This document shows positions 45,510 to 57,513 of a stretch of 64,000 nucleotides of DNA, piece by piece. A model generated the notes under the pieces. That model had not been told where the DNA came from and did not search any database. It was given only the letters and a program-made list of their open reading frames with translations. The stretch's first letter is position 1. The number at the start of each line of letters is the position of its first letter. Origin of the DNA: Neurospora tetraspora (Eukaryota; Ascomycota; Sordariomycetes; Sordariales; Sordariaceae). The DNA lies in contig NW_026944384.1 in NCBI RefSeq assembly GCF_033439725.1, positions 6,014,001 to 6,078,000 on the forward strand, in the 5' to 3' direction. Both the position numbers and the translations under genes were made by a program.

Positions 45510-47176
45510 TCAGGAAACTGGCGGCTGTGGTACCTCCGGCGGTACGCCCGTCACGCCAGAACCATTACTCCCACTCATCTCTCCCAAACCACTACTTTCA
45601 GCAGCCTCTTTCGCAGCCGCCTCCTCCGCAACAGCCTGAGCAGCCTGTGCCTGCTGCTCAGCATCCAACTTCTGCAGTTCCTTCTGCCTCTCCTTCTCAG
45701 CTCTATCAATGATATCGTCGTCATCACTCCAGAACTCATCGTCATCCGGCAGCTCCGGCATCGCCATCCTCTTCCAGAACCGTAGCTCCTGCCTCATGGC
45801 CTTGGCATCCACCGTACGCTCCCATCGCTTTTCGTCCTTGTCGTACTCGGCGCGGAACTTGCGCACAAGCTCGTTGGCCTTGCCGGCATGCGCCTGCATT
45901 TCCCAAATCTGCTCGCGGAGTCGACAATTCTCGGCGCGCGCCTCGGCTAGTTGGGCGCGGTATGAGTGGTGCCAGGCTGCCACATCTTGGACATGTTTAG
46001 CCTTGTACTCGTGAAACTTCTTGAGCATGGTGTACATGACTTGTGAGTACTGTGAAAGAAGGGCGGCGTTGGCGTCCCGGGAGAACTTGGCCTTTTCAAG
46101 GGCCTCGGTGAGAATGGACACTAGTTGGTCTATGTTTTCATCTTGGTCTGAAATTCCCCAAACGAGTTAGCAGGCTTGCAGCTATGATCATATTATATGA
46201 GAGGACGGGCGAGCATACTCTTGAGTTCTTCCCCTGCGGCATTGAGCAGTTCGTCATTGGTGAGAGATTGTGACCTTGCCCGCCCACGCACTTTACCAAC
46301 GCCTGAGACTACCTCCTCTAGGGCGCGTTGGTTCTGCGCAAGTTGTCGACTCAACTCCTCGACCAGGCCGTAGATGTAATTTAGCTCGGCTTGGTGCCCT
46401 GCCGGTGTGGGGAGGCCAACCATGGCGGCGGGCATATTACCAGCGTGCATGCCGTTCATGTCCTCTTCTTCTTCGTCTGTTGCTTCTGATTTTTCTCTTT
46501 GTCGGCCTTTCGATGATATTGGAAGTTCGCGCGGAGTAGGGAGAGGTGACCTGGGTTCACAAGGTCGGCTTACAGACTTTGGATCCTTTACGTCCTCGAC
46601 AAACTCAGCATACGCACTGGCAGCTTCCAAGGTCTGAGCAACGTTATCGCCACTGATCTCTCGAACTAGGTCAAGGCGAGGTGTTGCAGACGCACGAGGT
46701 GTGCCCGGAGATCGAACTACGCTTGCGGAACGGGGCCTCGGCGAATTGGGAGGTGTTGGCGAAGGATCTGAACTCGACAAAGGATCCGAAGTCGCAGCAG
46801 AATCAGGTTTCTAGTCCTTAGATGCACTCGTTCGCGTCTGTCCACGGATCCATTCAAGACTTGGCGGCTCCAGAATCTGTCTACGTTGACCGGATGGTGT
46901 GCTGGAAGAAGGGGCTCGATCAGGGTCGTGATCCTCCTTTTGTGAGCCTTCTCGTGGCCGGCGTTGAGGCTCTGGATTCAAGGCAGAGCCGTGGATAAAC
47001 GGAGAGCTTGTGTTCGGTGAAGGGTCCAGAGGAACCCTACTTGCTAACTGGGCTGTTTTCCCTGTCGTGGTTTCCAGTAACTGTCGCGAATCTGGGGATG
47101 CGCGTGTGTCTTTGTCCGGACCTTCGTTGTCCCTGTCTGAGCCCGATCGGGGGCGACTCGTAGAGCGTCCCAGCAC
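45510..47176 (-). CDS. Conserved-looking coiled-coil protein, family not recognised
   Basis: Supported exons are 46767-46219 and 46147-45510, joined inside an Asn codon (EELK-NQDENIDQLVSIL). An N-terminal exon about 47175-46828 is likely: its frame is open, Ser/Pro/Arg-rich, and continues in the same frame, but a TAG at 46813-46811 must be spliced out. An acceptor TTCAG ending at 46768 restores the frame with a donor near 46827. The frame has no ATG; splicing at AATAG (ending 47176) could build one, as in the Stf2-like gene, and would give 511 residues. The N-terminal third is disordered with many SP/TP sites. The middle has NYIYGLVEELSRQLAQNQ, and the C-terminal half is one long coiled coil with AWHHSYRAQLAEARAENC and LRFWKRMAMPELPDDDEFW. 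Function is unknown. Confidence 0.6.
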
Positions 47177-48193
47177 TATTGTGACGGTAGAGTAATGGAT
47201 GCCGCGAGGTATGTAGACGTAACGAAGAGTCCGTGACCGGTGTCGTGGCCGGGATAAAAGATAGGAGCGGCTTGTTCGATGGTCGATGGCGTTTATGCGA
47301 TGGTGATGTTGATAGCTAGCGCGCGTTGGTACTGAACTCGGCTACTTCAGCTATTTTTTTGCTAATCGAGACGTATACTGGCCGTGGAAAATCGTGCGCG
47401 AGAACGGGAGATGATGGTTGAGAAGAAGAGGAAGAGGAAGATGTTTGTTGCTGGGAGGTTTTGTCTTGTTGACATTGGATGTTGATTGTCGAGGGGCACT
47501 TTCCACTTGCTGTTGCGCATTGCAGGAGCTGACCTCATGCCTGCCGGTGGGAGCTGCCGTGGCCCCACCCACCCTGGGATTGCAGGTGCCAAAGTCAGTG
47601 AAGGACCGCTGAAGCCAGAGGCGGTTACAGTGGGTTAGGCGCCTACCAGTACACGGGCACCGTCAGTGATGTAAGGCAGCCAGGGGTCCGTGCACGCCCT
47701 TCACTTCAACACCAACCGAACAAATCGCCGACTTCAACTCGGCTTCCCGTCTTCGTTCCTGCTTTGCTCCCTCTCCTTCACACTTCCACATAATTTGTTT
47801 GGTGAAACAGCCATTCAACACGCGTTTAATCATCATATTGATCCATTGGAAGGGGTCGTTTGGGCAGGCCCATATCAATCAAAACTATCATTATTTGGGA
47901 TCACGAGCAGCAGAGAGAACTCGGAAGACTGACCCTCCATTCACTTTCCCAGGTTTTGGTCTCAGTTAATTGGCCGCTGTCTGTCAACTTTCGAGGGACT
48001 TTAAGCTTTCATTCCCACTTTCGACAACGGCAAAGAAACATGTTTTAAGCTCGGTCAGCTATCGACACATTTCAATACCGACTGAGAGAGCGCCTACGAC
48101 TGCATATTCAGAGGAGGCAGCGAGATATTAGAGACCGACCGTCCAAGTCTTGCCCGGGACGGCAAAGGCTCATTCATATAAACAAACGGCAAG
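47177..48193. other. Divergent upstream region
   Basis: This lies between the coiled-coil gene and med1. It should contain the unplaced first exon of the coiled-coil gene; a possible donor GTATAC begins at 47378, and minus-strand ATGs exist only at 47475 and 47520. No other feature is seen. Confidence 0.45.
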
Positions 48194-50449
48194 ATGACCA
48201 CGCCAACCCCCATGAAGCATACTCTTTCCCAGCAGGGGAGCAGCAGGACGCCCTCACAGACACAACAAGGAGCAGCAGCCACCCCTCCTGTGTCAACTCC
48301 CTTTTCCATGGCCCATGCTGCTTTATCCCCTCACGGTTCCCGTCTTTCGCCGCAGGCATTCAAGAAGTCCCCGGCCATTTCGGCTGCTGCCCTGCTAAAT
48401 CATCCTACCAGCACCAGCGCTGTCAGCTTTGATAGTCCCTCTGCTGCCGCTGCATTTAGCAACTTGCAGCTGTCTGACCTGGATTTTAAGAGCCTGGGTG
48501 GTCTGGCTGGCCTTCAAGTTGGGAGGAACACCGAGGATGAAAAGGCCAAACGACTAGATGAAGTCATCTCCATCCTCAGCCGAAACCGCGGTTACGTCAG
48601 TGAGGCCGGCCTTGAGAGACTGGCCCAAAAGCTAGAACTCGACTGCATGTGGGATGAGCATATCGCCGGAGAGTCGAAGCGAACCCTTATCATAGCTGGT
48701 TCAGCCCTCGAGCTTCTCATAGGCTTCACAGACAACATCGTTCAGTCACTTGCTTTGGCTTTTCCCGAGTCTTCGGATAGTGTCAACAAGCACGCCGAAG
48801 ATGCAGGAAAGATCCTTCTGGAGAACCTCAAGCTTCAGCCCGGCCAAAGTCCATTGACCAAGCAACTCGACAAGTTTTCTGTCAACTTTGAGCGTCTGGC
48901 CATCTTGGATAAGCTGAGCATTGCCTCGGTACTTAACCTGTACGAGGCTATTGCCGGGGTCTTTGACAGCCTGAGCCGGTTGCATCAGTGGGAGCTACAA
49001 AAGATTCGTGAGGATGCGTCCCTTGCTGGACGGAGTGATGAGTATCTTCGCAACATCGTCCTCTGTACACGCAGCGGAACTCCTGCGATGAACGCCAGGG
49101 GCAAAGTAGGCATGAGAATTGACTACTGGAAGAACAAGCATCTTCAGCCCCCAGCAAACCCAGAGATGGCCGCCCATGTTGAGAAGCACGAAAAGATCTG
49201 GGGAATCCTTGTCGGATGTGCCCCCATCAACATGAGTCTCGATGTGAACGTCCATCCGGTTCGGGCTTCTCACCATTGGATCTCCGAGAATGTTGAGAGG
49301 CCTCATATTCCTGGAGATCTACAAACGGGTCCTATGGTTGACTGGCTCGAGCCCGAAGATACACTCGTTCCACCAGATCCTGAAAAGGCTGGGGATTCTC
49401 TCCTGGGCCCGCGTCTGCCCTCGGTCACTTTCAGCGCCACTTTCGATCCTCCTATCCATATCTCTTATGGTCTATGGGAACAGTTCCGGAGTATGGGCAT
49501 TGGAATACCAGCCATGGATGCGTCAAAGTCCTTCGATAACCTCGTGTTCCCCATAGCACCCGGCGGCTACTACGACCCGACTGAACCACGAGAAATCCAC
49601 TACACCAAGGACATCAAGTACCAGTTACCAGGCTCACCAGCTTGGAAGTCGAGGAAACACGCCAACTCACTCTACATCTACAAACCAGTATACGGCAAGA
49701 CCTTAACCGAGGCCTCCTTCTCACACCCGCAGCACCTCATCGCCATGCTGCCCTACCTCAGGCAATACGCCTTCCTCTCCACCCTACTAGAAAACAGCTT
49801 TAAAGAAGACTCCGGTCCCAAACGGGCTCCTCCCCAGACCATCATCCACCTAGACTCCCTCTCCAAAAAGACCACCACCAACCGCGACGAATTCGACCGT
49901 TTCATGAGCCTCTCCCCCGCCACCATCAAATCTCCTAGTGACGATGCCCCAACACCAATGGACATCTCCACCTCCATGTCCATCGACCCCGTCTCCCAAC
50001 CCAACCACAGCCACAACCTCAGTGGCACCGTCCCCATGTCCATCGACGGCGCCTCCCAACAGCTTCTCCCCTCCCAAGCCGCCCACTCCCAACCCATTTC
50101 CCACTTCAACACCCAAGCCCCGCCCACCGGCGGCCCCAACAACCACACCATCACCTCTGGACCCTCTGGACCAGACCCAGAAGCAATCAAAATAGACATC
50201 AACCTAACCATGGTCCACGCTCCGCGGCTACAAATCGCCTTCCCCTTCCGCTCTTCGGAAACCGCCATTGTCGTGCTCGAGATCCGCGAGAACGGGCAAG
50301 TACATGTGGAATCGCAGAACGTGCTCGACGAGCGGAACAGTGTGGCGCCGAATGGAAGGGAGAGGCGGGTGGAGGATCTGGGCAAGATGTTGGAGACGGT
50401 GGAGGATATTGGGAAGTGGGTTGAGTTTGTTAGGACTAGGTGGGCTTAG
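48194..50449 (+). CDS. med1: Mediator complex subunit 1 (Med1)
   Basis: A single exon of 751 residues. A Ser/Thr/Ala-rich disordered N-terminus (to about residue 110) is followed by the fungal Med1 domain (about 115-560). The domain starts with RLDEVISILSRNRGYVSEAGLERLAQ and includes LELDCMWDE, RTLIIAGSALELLIGF and HYTKDIKYQLPGSP. The C-terminal part contains a Pro/Ser/Met-rich segment (PMDISTSMSIDP) and a last folded piece that begins INLTMVHAPRLQIAFPF. Med1 belongs to the middle module of Mediator, which links activators to RNA polymerase II. The start ATG lies in AAGATGACCACG. The codon composition switches to C-ending codons after about 49600, but the frame is unbroken. Confidence 0.87.
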   Translation: MTTPTPMKHTLSQQGSSRTPSQTQQGAAATPPVSTPFSMAHAALSPHGSRLSPQAFKKSPAISAAALLNHPTSTSAVSFDSPSAAAAFSNLQLSDLDFKSLGGLAGLQVGRNTEDEKAKRLDEVISILSRNRGYVSEAGLERLAQKLELDCMWDEHIAGESKRTLIIAGSALELLIGFTDNIVQSLALAFPESSDSVNKHAEDAGKILLENLKLQPGQSPLTKQLDKFSVNFERLAILDKLSIASVLNLYEAIAGVFDSLSRLHQWELQKIREDASLAGRSDEYLRNIVLCTRSGTPAMNARGKVGMRIDYWKNKHLQPPANPEMAAHVEKHEKIWGILVGCAPINMSLDVNVHPVRASHHWISENVERPHIPGDLQTGPMVDWLEPEDTLVPPDPEKAGDSLLGPRLPSVTFSATFDPPIHISYGLWEQFRSMGIGIPAMDASKSFDNLVFPIAPGGYYDPTEPREIHYTKDIKYQLPGSPAWKSRKHANSLYIYKPVYGKTLTEASFSHPQHLIAMLPYLRQYAFLSTLLENSFKEDSGPKRAPPQTIIHLDSLSKKTTTNRDEFDRFMSLSPATIKSPSDDAPTPMDISTSMSIDPVSQPNHSHNLSGTVPMSIDGASQQLLPSQAAHSQPISHFNTQAPPTGGPNNHTITSGPSGPDPEAIKIDINLTMVHAPRLQIAFPFRSSETAIVVLEIRENGQVHVESQNVLDERNSVAPNGRERRVEDLGKMLETVEDIGKWVEFVRTRWA

Positions 50450-53400
50450 GGTGTCCAAGGGGCGAGGGGGGTGAGGAGATGGAGATGGAAATGATGGGAG
50501 ATGGGGATGGAGAGGGGGAGGGAGAGGGGGTTGGAAAGGAAGAGGAAAGTGGAGGAGGAGGAGGGAAAAAGGGAGGGAGGTGCGAAGCGGTCCAGGTTCT
50601 GAGAGAGTAAGAGGATTCTGATCCTGATCCTCCTGATCCTGTGGGGAGGTACGAGGGTGGTTGTCGCTTTTGTCGCCTAGGCGTAGGAGGAGTCATAAAT
50701 GATTTATACCTTGCGTGTTGCTGCTCGCACGTTGCCGGGTCTACGCCTCCATCGAGATGGGGATACTTGAGCATTCGGATCGAGACAATCGGCTATACTT
50801 GGAGCCGAGGGACTCATACAGGCTAGGGAAAAAATTGAAAGAAGTTCTTTCTCAGTGGCCGACAACAATGAAAAGAGACTATTGTTATTCTTCTGCTAGG
50901 CTTGCATCTTCCGCTCCGTAGACGCCCACAAATGTTAAGGTTCCTGGAGCCCATATCTGTAGACAACGAGGGCCACTCAGCTGATCATGAAGCGTGCTCA
51001 TATCTGACCAGAGCGACTACGCCCTGAATTGATCTAAACACTCATGCGCATATTGGAATAAGTTCGGCCATGAAGATTTGCTCTTGGAGCCCCAACTTCA
51101 ACTACGACTTCAACTGATTTGATGCACTGTTGGATGGTCGTCCTACCGATGGAGATTTTGGATTGGTCTGGTGATCCGGGATCAAAACACCCTTGAGGCA
51201 AAGTAACCGCCGGGCTTGAGGGACTGATGGAATTCAGATGACCGGTCAATCTTGGCCGCAGTCATTTTGGGCATAACTTAGGGAAGAGATCATCGGACCC
51301 TGATTCATGGCGATACCCTTAGCCGCGAGAGTTGTATCATGTTAGGTCATATCTGTTTGTTGGTAGTTGGTTGGCGGCGTCTCTGGCGCGTACTATAATG
51401 GGTGGTTCTTATTTTTGAGACCGAAGTGAATTCTCCTTCTTCTTACCGTCCAGCCTGTCAGTCCGCGTGAATCGTACCTGGTTTTCACTCGAGCCGCTTT
51501 TTCGCCATTGACAGCATGGTGTTTGTCGTTCGTCCAGCTGGCCCATGCGGCCATGGCCTCTCTTTTTCCATGTGCAGTAGTTGAAACAAGGAATGGCGTT
51601 AGCTTGCAGTCTCTTTTTGTACCAGTCGCGCCTGTTTCATCCTGAACTCGCCATATCACCATAGTATTCCAACGATCCGTTTCGTAAACGTGGAAACATC
51701 AAACGAAACGAGACGCGAATTGGAGGCTGGGACCATGTTGCGATTAAACTTTGCGGGGATGTGAGGCTCTGTTGGCTGGCTGGGAGGAAGTGAGTTGTCG
51801 CCGGCAGCTGCCACGCAGACCGCGGTGTAACGCTGGTGGTCCGTGATCCGAACCATGGTCCATCTCTGATTGGCTGTCTTATGAAGGATGAAAAGGTACG
51901 TACCTCGTCAACTACCGTGCCGTGACGTCCGTTCCCTTCTTCATGCCCGCTGCCCTGCGTCAGGCCCATAGGGCGAGTGGCTTGGTCCTTCAGATTCTGA
52001 GTCCCTGGAATTCCAGGAATGAGGAGAAACGTCTCAAGGGACCAACAGGGTGGCCCAAAAGAGAAACAAAGGGGAAATGGCACATGCTTTATGGAATGTG
52101 GATCTGATATGGAGTTCGTTGTTGACAGCGCGCGTCATCGACAAGTAGGAGATCAGAAATACCCGCGTCACTAGAAGTAACGGGAAAGGTCATGGGAGGT
52201 TTCCCATTGTGTCTTGTGGAAGTTGGATTGAAAAGTTGCCGCATTCCCAAATGGCCTCAAGTTGAGACAGAGTGCCGGAATATTGCTGCCGCTGGATGAT
52301 CAACAGAGAATTGAATAGAATTGAATAAAGGCATAGAACAGAGTGACTGATATCATCTTGGTGGACGCTGGCCTGGACAGCCAGAGACATTGGGATACAA
52401 CTTAACTCCGTACATTCAGTTGAAAAGCTTTGATGTGGTTAGTTTAGAACTTTGGATCTCTCCTTCGCAAAGTTGGATGTTGAATCGACAATGCCAAAAT
52501 GTGGATTCAAACGGCTTCTCCATCTTGCTCCCCATTGGCGGATGGGCCAAAAGATCCTAGCAAGCCGCTCCGAACAGTTCGTCTGATTGGTCCGGGCCAG
52601 ATGATCAAGGGTCCCCGGGAAGGAAGATTGGTAGCTGCCGCTTGTCTATCACCGAGATCTCATCTTGTGGAAACTGGAAAGAGCAAAAGAACCAACGGAC
52701 GTGGAGTCCAAGACCAGACTCAGGCGACCTGACTGACTGATTTTGTGTCGACCTCGTGACGTTTCGTTGGTGTATTTTTGCCCTCCTTAAAACGCTTTTG
52801 CTACCGGCACAGCTGGCTGGAGCGGTGAAGTTCCGCAGTTCGTCCCACAAGGTTGAAGATCCACAAAATAGTTCTGTCTCTGTCTGATGCAGCAAGGGTT
52901 TGAGGCGTGAATGCACCCATTCAATTATATTGGCAATGGGGAGAAACCTGAAGGCTCTTATTGGGGAAAAGGAATGGATTCACACATCCGAAACAGCCTC
53001 CTTCTGTCACTAAAATCTGATTTCGATGTTGGAAAGCGGGAGCAAGCAAAAGGTGCATCACGATGGTCAAAAAAAGTGGGATCTTGGGGTCACAGTGCAA
53101 TGAGCTAAGGCAGGCACGCTGGCAGGCCAGGGCACTGGTACCCTTGCCACTTTCCCACTGGCGCGCACCTGCGTAAAGTGACGAACGCGCCTGCACAACG
53201 CGTACAAATTGGTAGTGGCACTGTAGCAGTGCCCCAGCGTTAGTAAACAATCCGGCCAGTGTTGCAGGTGAATCCTATTAAGTTCCCTGTCACTTGCACT
53301 TTCTTGTGCGCCCATTCACTGCCCGTACAACCTTCATACGATACAACCTCCATCGACCTTGACAACCTCCATATCCAACCCTTGGCTTTCGGTCTCGGAT

Positions 53401-54208
53401 TTCGATCCATTCTCATCCCATCCCTTACGGCGCTCTGGTATTCCTCAGCGAATTCTGGACGGCGATCACTTGTCCATTGTCATCGATTTAGCATTTAAAC
53501 TCCCTCCATTGTTTGCGTCAGCGCCCGCGTGCCCCACCCCCAGCGATCGCAACCCTCCCCGCCGCCCATACCAGACACCGAATTACATACAGTACGGCCT
53601 GATACGGCGCGGAACCCGTCTCTCACTAGAGGTACATCAACACTCCGAAACATTGGAGTGAGGCAATCACCAAGTCACCGACGAACCGAGGCTGCCTCGT
53701 CAAGTGCGCGCGCGCAGCACCTGCGCAGTTGCCCCGATCGGCCTCTTGGCCGCAAGAGTGCAACTTCCCAAAGTTGGCGACATGCACATTGTAAGTCGCT
53801 AGGAAGGAGCTTGGACTGGAACTACCCCAACAGAGGAGCAACATTGGAGGAAGGAGCGAAAAACATCGGGAGCACTTTCTGCCTCGGAAGATGCCAGGCT
53901 TGGTCTGGGAATGAACTGGTCTCGCCTCTCAACATCTGACGTGTTCTTGTGACAAATCCCGTTGGCCAGACTCGACTTCTCTCCGTCTCGGTTTTACTGG
54001 TTTCTCTCAACTTCTCGATCTATGCTACTACCCGACCATTCAACGGCTCTTTTACGTCACGACATCACGCCGCCTTTTCATTAGGTTATCGGAGTCTGGA
54101 ATTCCAGCTTGACCACTCAGTCTTCCCTTTTACGACTGTCCCTCAAACGGGCTCCTATCACCTCTCACAACACAACAACAAAGACAGACATTGACTGCTG
54201 TCCAAGAT
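50450..54208. other. 3.7-kb gene-free region, wee1 promoter and leader
   Basis: I find no coding signature in six frames beyond short accidental frames, no tRNA and no inverted repeats. The left end holds the purine tract. ACGCG (53185-53189) and ACGCGT (53198-53203) occur about 1 kb before wee1. The stretch from about 53300 to 54208 is pyrimidine-rich, suggesting a long leader for the kinase mRNA with several upstream ATGs. Confidence 0.5.
50461..50580 (+). repeat. G/A-rich purine tract behind med1
   Basis: 120 nt of almost pure purine on the plus strand, with multiple GGGG and GGAGG blocks and only scattered T, starting 11 bp behind the med1 stop. It would lie in the med1 3' UTR. Confidence 0.75.
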
Positions 54209-57200
54209 ATGTCATATCCGAATGGGAGTGGGGGTACGCTTACCCTACCCTCGCCGACACACATCCATTCCGTTCGATCGTTACGAAGATCCATTGCACG
54301 ATCACCCTCCAGAGCTCGCCAAGCTTCGACTACGCCAGCCGGTTCACCACAGTCCCTTTCCTCACTCGCTGTTTCACTTTCGCAACGGCCTTTGCGTGAA
54401 GGTTCTACTCCGCTCAAACCCAGCGAGCGTCTCTCGGCCCGTTCGTTGAGACCTTCCAGACCGGTCAACAGGCCGTTATCCAGGTCACGAATGTCCCAAA
54501 AGAGTCCCCTGAGAAGGTGCTTTGGCTCCCACAGGGACTCGGGCAACCCCATCCCACCATCCGTCTCGGCTCCTGAAGCCCGTCCCCGCTGCGGAAGCCA
54601 TTCCTCGCGCAGCCCTAGCCCGATAGCAAGCCCCGAGGCAAGCCCGGTCCATCATACCGAGGTGACATTGATCATGGACCACGCTACTCTGGGAAGCCCA
54701 GTCCCTAAGCGGCGCAGTCTGGGTGTCGGGGCTAACCTCCTCGATGACCCTCCAGCGACATCGCACCCGTTCGACGCCGATGACGATGCGCCCAAAGGAT
54801 ACGAACTGCGGTCGTCCACTCGCCGTACCACCCCTCCTCAGGATTCTGTGGCCTCGCCTGACGTTTCGAGCCTACCCAAACGAACGACCTCTCTCCGCAA
54901 GAGTACTTTACAGCAACGCCATGATGATCAACGCATCTCGTTGGGTCGGCGTGTTGGAGAGAAACAGCTGAACCAGGCACCAAAAGTTGTTGCTCCTGCT
55001 ACTAGCACAACCCGGACCAGGCCAAGGCTGTCCCTCGATCAGTATCTCCCGCCTGATGACCGCGGCAGCCCCTTTACTCAGGCGCCTTTGCCCAGCGCCT
55101 CGGTTCATCCGTTTCCTCGGCCGCCAGCCCAGCGTCACCCCTTGTCTCGGACTATCACACAGTCTTCGTCTGGCTCTAGCCTCCCCGATGAGTCGCCCAC
55201 GCATCCTCCTGTGAGCTTGGGCGAAAAGCCCAGGGTACCTCTGAACTTCTCACAGTCACTGCCTTTGGGAGCTCGCCCCCTAGGTGCAAAGATCCCACCG
55301 CCCGTGGCTACACCAAAATACAAGCGAGCCAAGCCATTTCAGGCTGCCTTCATGTCAACAGGACTGGTGTCCAAGATGAACCGAAACCCCGAGGCTGGCC
55401 CGCCTAAGCGTCCTGGAGATAATTCCGGGATTATGCCCGACACTCCTTGCAAGAAGCAGCCTTACGACTCTTCAACGTTTCCCCCAAAACCGCTGGGAAG
55501 TGCCAGGCGGTCCAGATTGTCTTTTGGCACTGCAACTACCCCTCTTCCTGATGCTTCGAGCACGCCGCGCGGCAGCCCATTCGCTCCCCAGGACCGATCC
55601 GCAAGTCTGTTCTTCAAGCAAATTCGTGGAAATAACCTTCGAAGAGCAAGTCTGTTGAGTTTTGAGGGCGAGGATGCAGGAGACTCACCTGAGTCCGATG
55701 ACTTTCCCCCGCCAACACCGACTAAGAGTCTTTTCAAGTCACAATCAACGCCAGCACACCCGCAACAGGCACAGATGACCCCCACTGCCACACGGTTTAC
55801 GCATTCTGCGTCTGCTTTCGGCATTAGCAAGGAGCACAGCACACCGAGCTCAAGCTTCGGATTTACAAGTCCACTGGGTCCTCACAGCAACGGGCAGACA
55901 GATCGTCCCACCACGGCCGACGGTAAACCTCTTCCGGCTGGCATCAAAGACTCGCCGCGGATGAGCCAGTCTCTTCCTTCCTTCACCATGCGCCGCGGAC
56001 GCGGCAACTCCTTCACCACCCCTGCCCCCGTCAAGACCAACCCCACCATAGTGGAAGCCTCAGAACGGCATACACCTGATTCAGCTAGCCCTTTGAATCC
56101 AAGGAATCCTAAGACACCTTCGGAAACTATGGGCCCGCCCGACGGAAGTTATCTGTCGATCTCAAATGCTCGCAAAGGCAGTGTCAAGTTTGCTCGGTCG
56201 CCGTCGACACCTACAACACTCGTAGGCCAAGGATTTCCGTCAGCAACACCAGAAGGGCAGCCACTTGCCAAGGGACAGAACCGTCGACTCAGCTCTACGC
56301 CCCAAAACTTGAATGCCCCCAACAATGTCGATGAAGCAGTGTATAGTCGCTTCGACAAGGCTGAGGTGATTGGCGGTGGTGCCTTTTCCCAAGTGTATCG
56401 TGTTGTCCAACGCTCCACAATGGCTTCCTTTTCTTCGTCGTTTACATCAACTCCTGGCAGACATACGCCCGCGGTTGAGAAGGTCTATGCTGTCAAGAAG
56501 ATCGCTTTCTCTGGCCATAGTGAGAAGCAACGCGAAAGCAAAATGCGCGAGGTCACCGTTTTGAAGGCCCTGAGTACTTCTGACAAGATCGTGCACTATG
56601 TCGATAGCTGGGAACAAAATGGATGTCTGTACATCCAGACTGAGTATTGCACCGAAGGCAGTCTTGACGCATTCCTCAGAGAGGTTGGGCAGAACGGCAG
56701 GATGGATGATTTCCGCATCTGGAAGACATTGCTTGAACTAAGCCAGGTAGGCCGAATTGCTTCCGAATCTCTAACAATGGCATGCTAACTGATTGATTGC
56801 AGGGACTTTCCGCTATTCACGGCGCTGGCTTCATTCACCTGGATCTGAAACCTGCCAACATCTTCATCGGGTTCGACGGCTATCTTAAGATCGGCGACTT
56901 TGGATTCGCAGTTCCATGGCCGGCTCCCAAAGGGGTCGAGGGCGAAGGTGACCGAGAATACATTGGGCCTGAGATCTTGTTGGGACAGTACGACAAGCCA
57001 GCCGATATCTTTGCTCTCGGGCTTATCATCTTGGAGATTGCTTGCAATGTCTATCTTCCCGACAACGGTCCCACGTGGCAGGCCCTTCGAAATGGCGATT
57101 TGACGGTTGTGCCTAGTCTTACCTCGAGTGATGCTAGCGGTATTGTCCGGGATGCACAGACTGTTACCGAGGATGGCGATCTCTCCGCCAGTCAGGAACG

Positions 57201-57513
57201 TCGCAATCTTTCTTTCAGCTCAGTCACATATGACCCGAGCAACTTGTTTGGTGCGCAAAAGAGAAGCGAGCTCCAGGAACCCCCAAGGTTCATGATGGAT
57301 GCCAATGATCCGCATTCGCTAGACAGCGTTGTCCGGTGGATGATCCAGCCTGAGCCTGCGAATCGACCTACGGCCGAGGATCTACTGAAGATAGAGTCCG
57401 TTGACTGGGTTGCTTGCCGCAGGACCGCCGGGGCAACGGTGTACGAAGGCAACTGGGGCTTGGAGACCGCTTCGACCACGGAACAGTTCGATACGACGAT
57501 GACTGACGTTTGA
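54209..57513 (+). CDS. wee1: Wee1-type protein kinase (Swe1 homolog)
   Basis: Two exons, 54209-56746 and 56803-57513, joined in phase 0 inside LELSQ-GLSAIHG, give 1082 residues. About 710 residues of disordered Ser/Pro-rich sequence with many SP/TP sites precede the kinase domain. The domain shows the glycine loop IGGGAFSQVYRV, the Lys in VYAVKKIAFS, catalytic HLDLKPANIFI, IGDFGFAV and EGDREYIGPEIL. The EGDxxYxxPEIL form of the activation segment and the preceding linker are characteristic of Wee1, not of ordinary Ser/Thr kinases. Wee1 phosphorylates Tyr15 of Cdk1 and delays mitosis. The start is the ATG at MSYPNGSGG; the frame is open a little upstream but without ATG. Confidence 0.92.
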
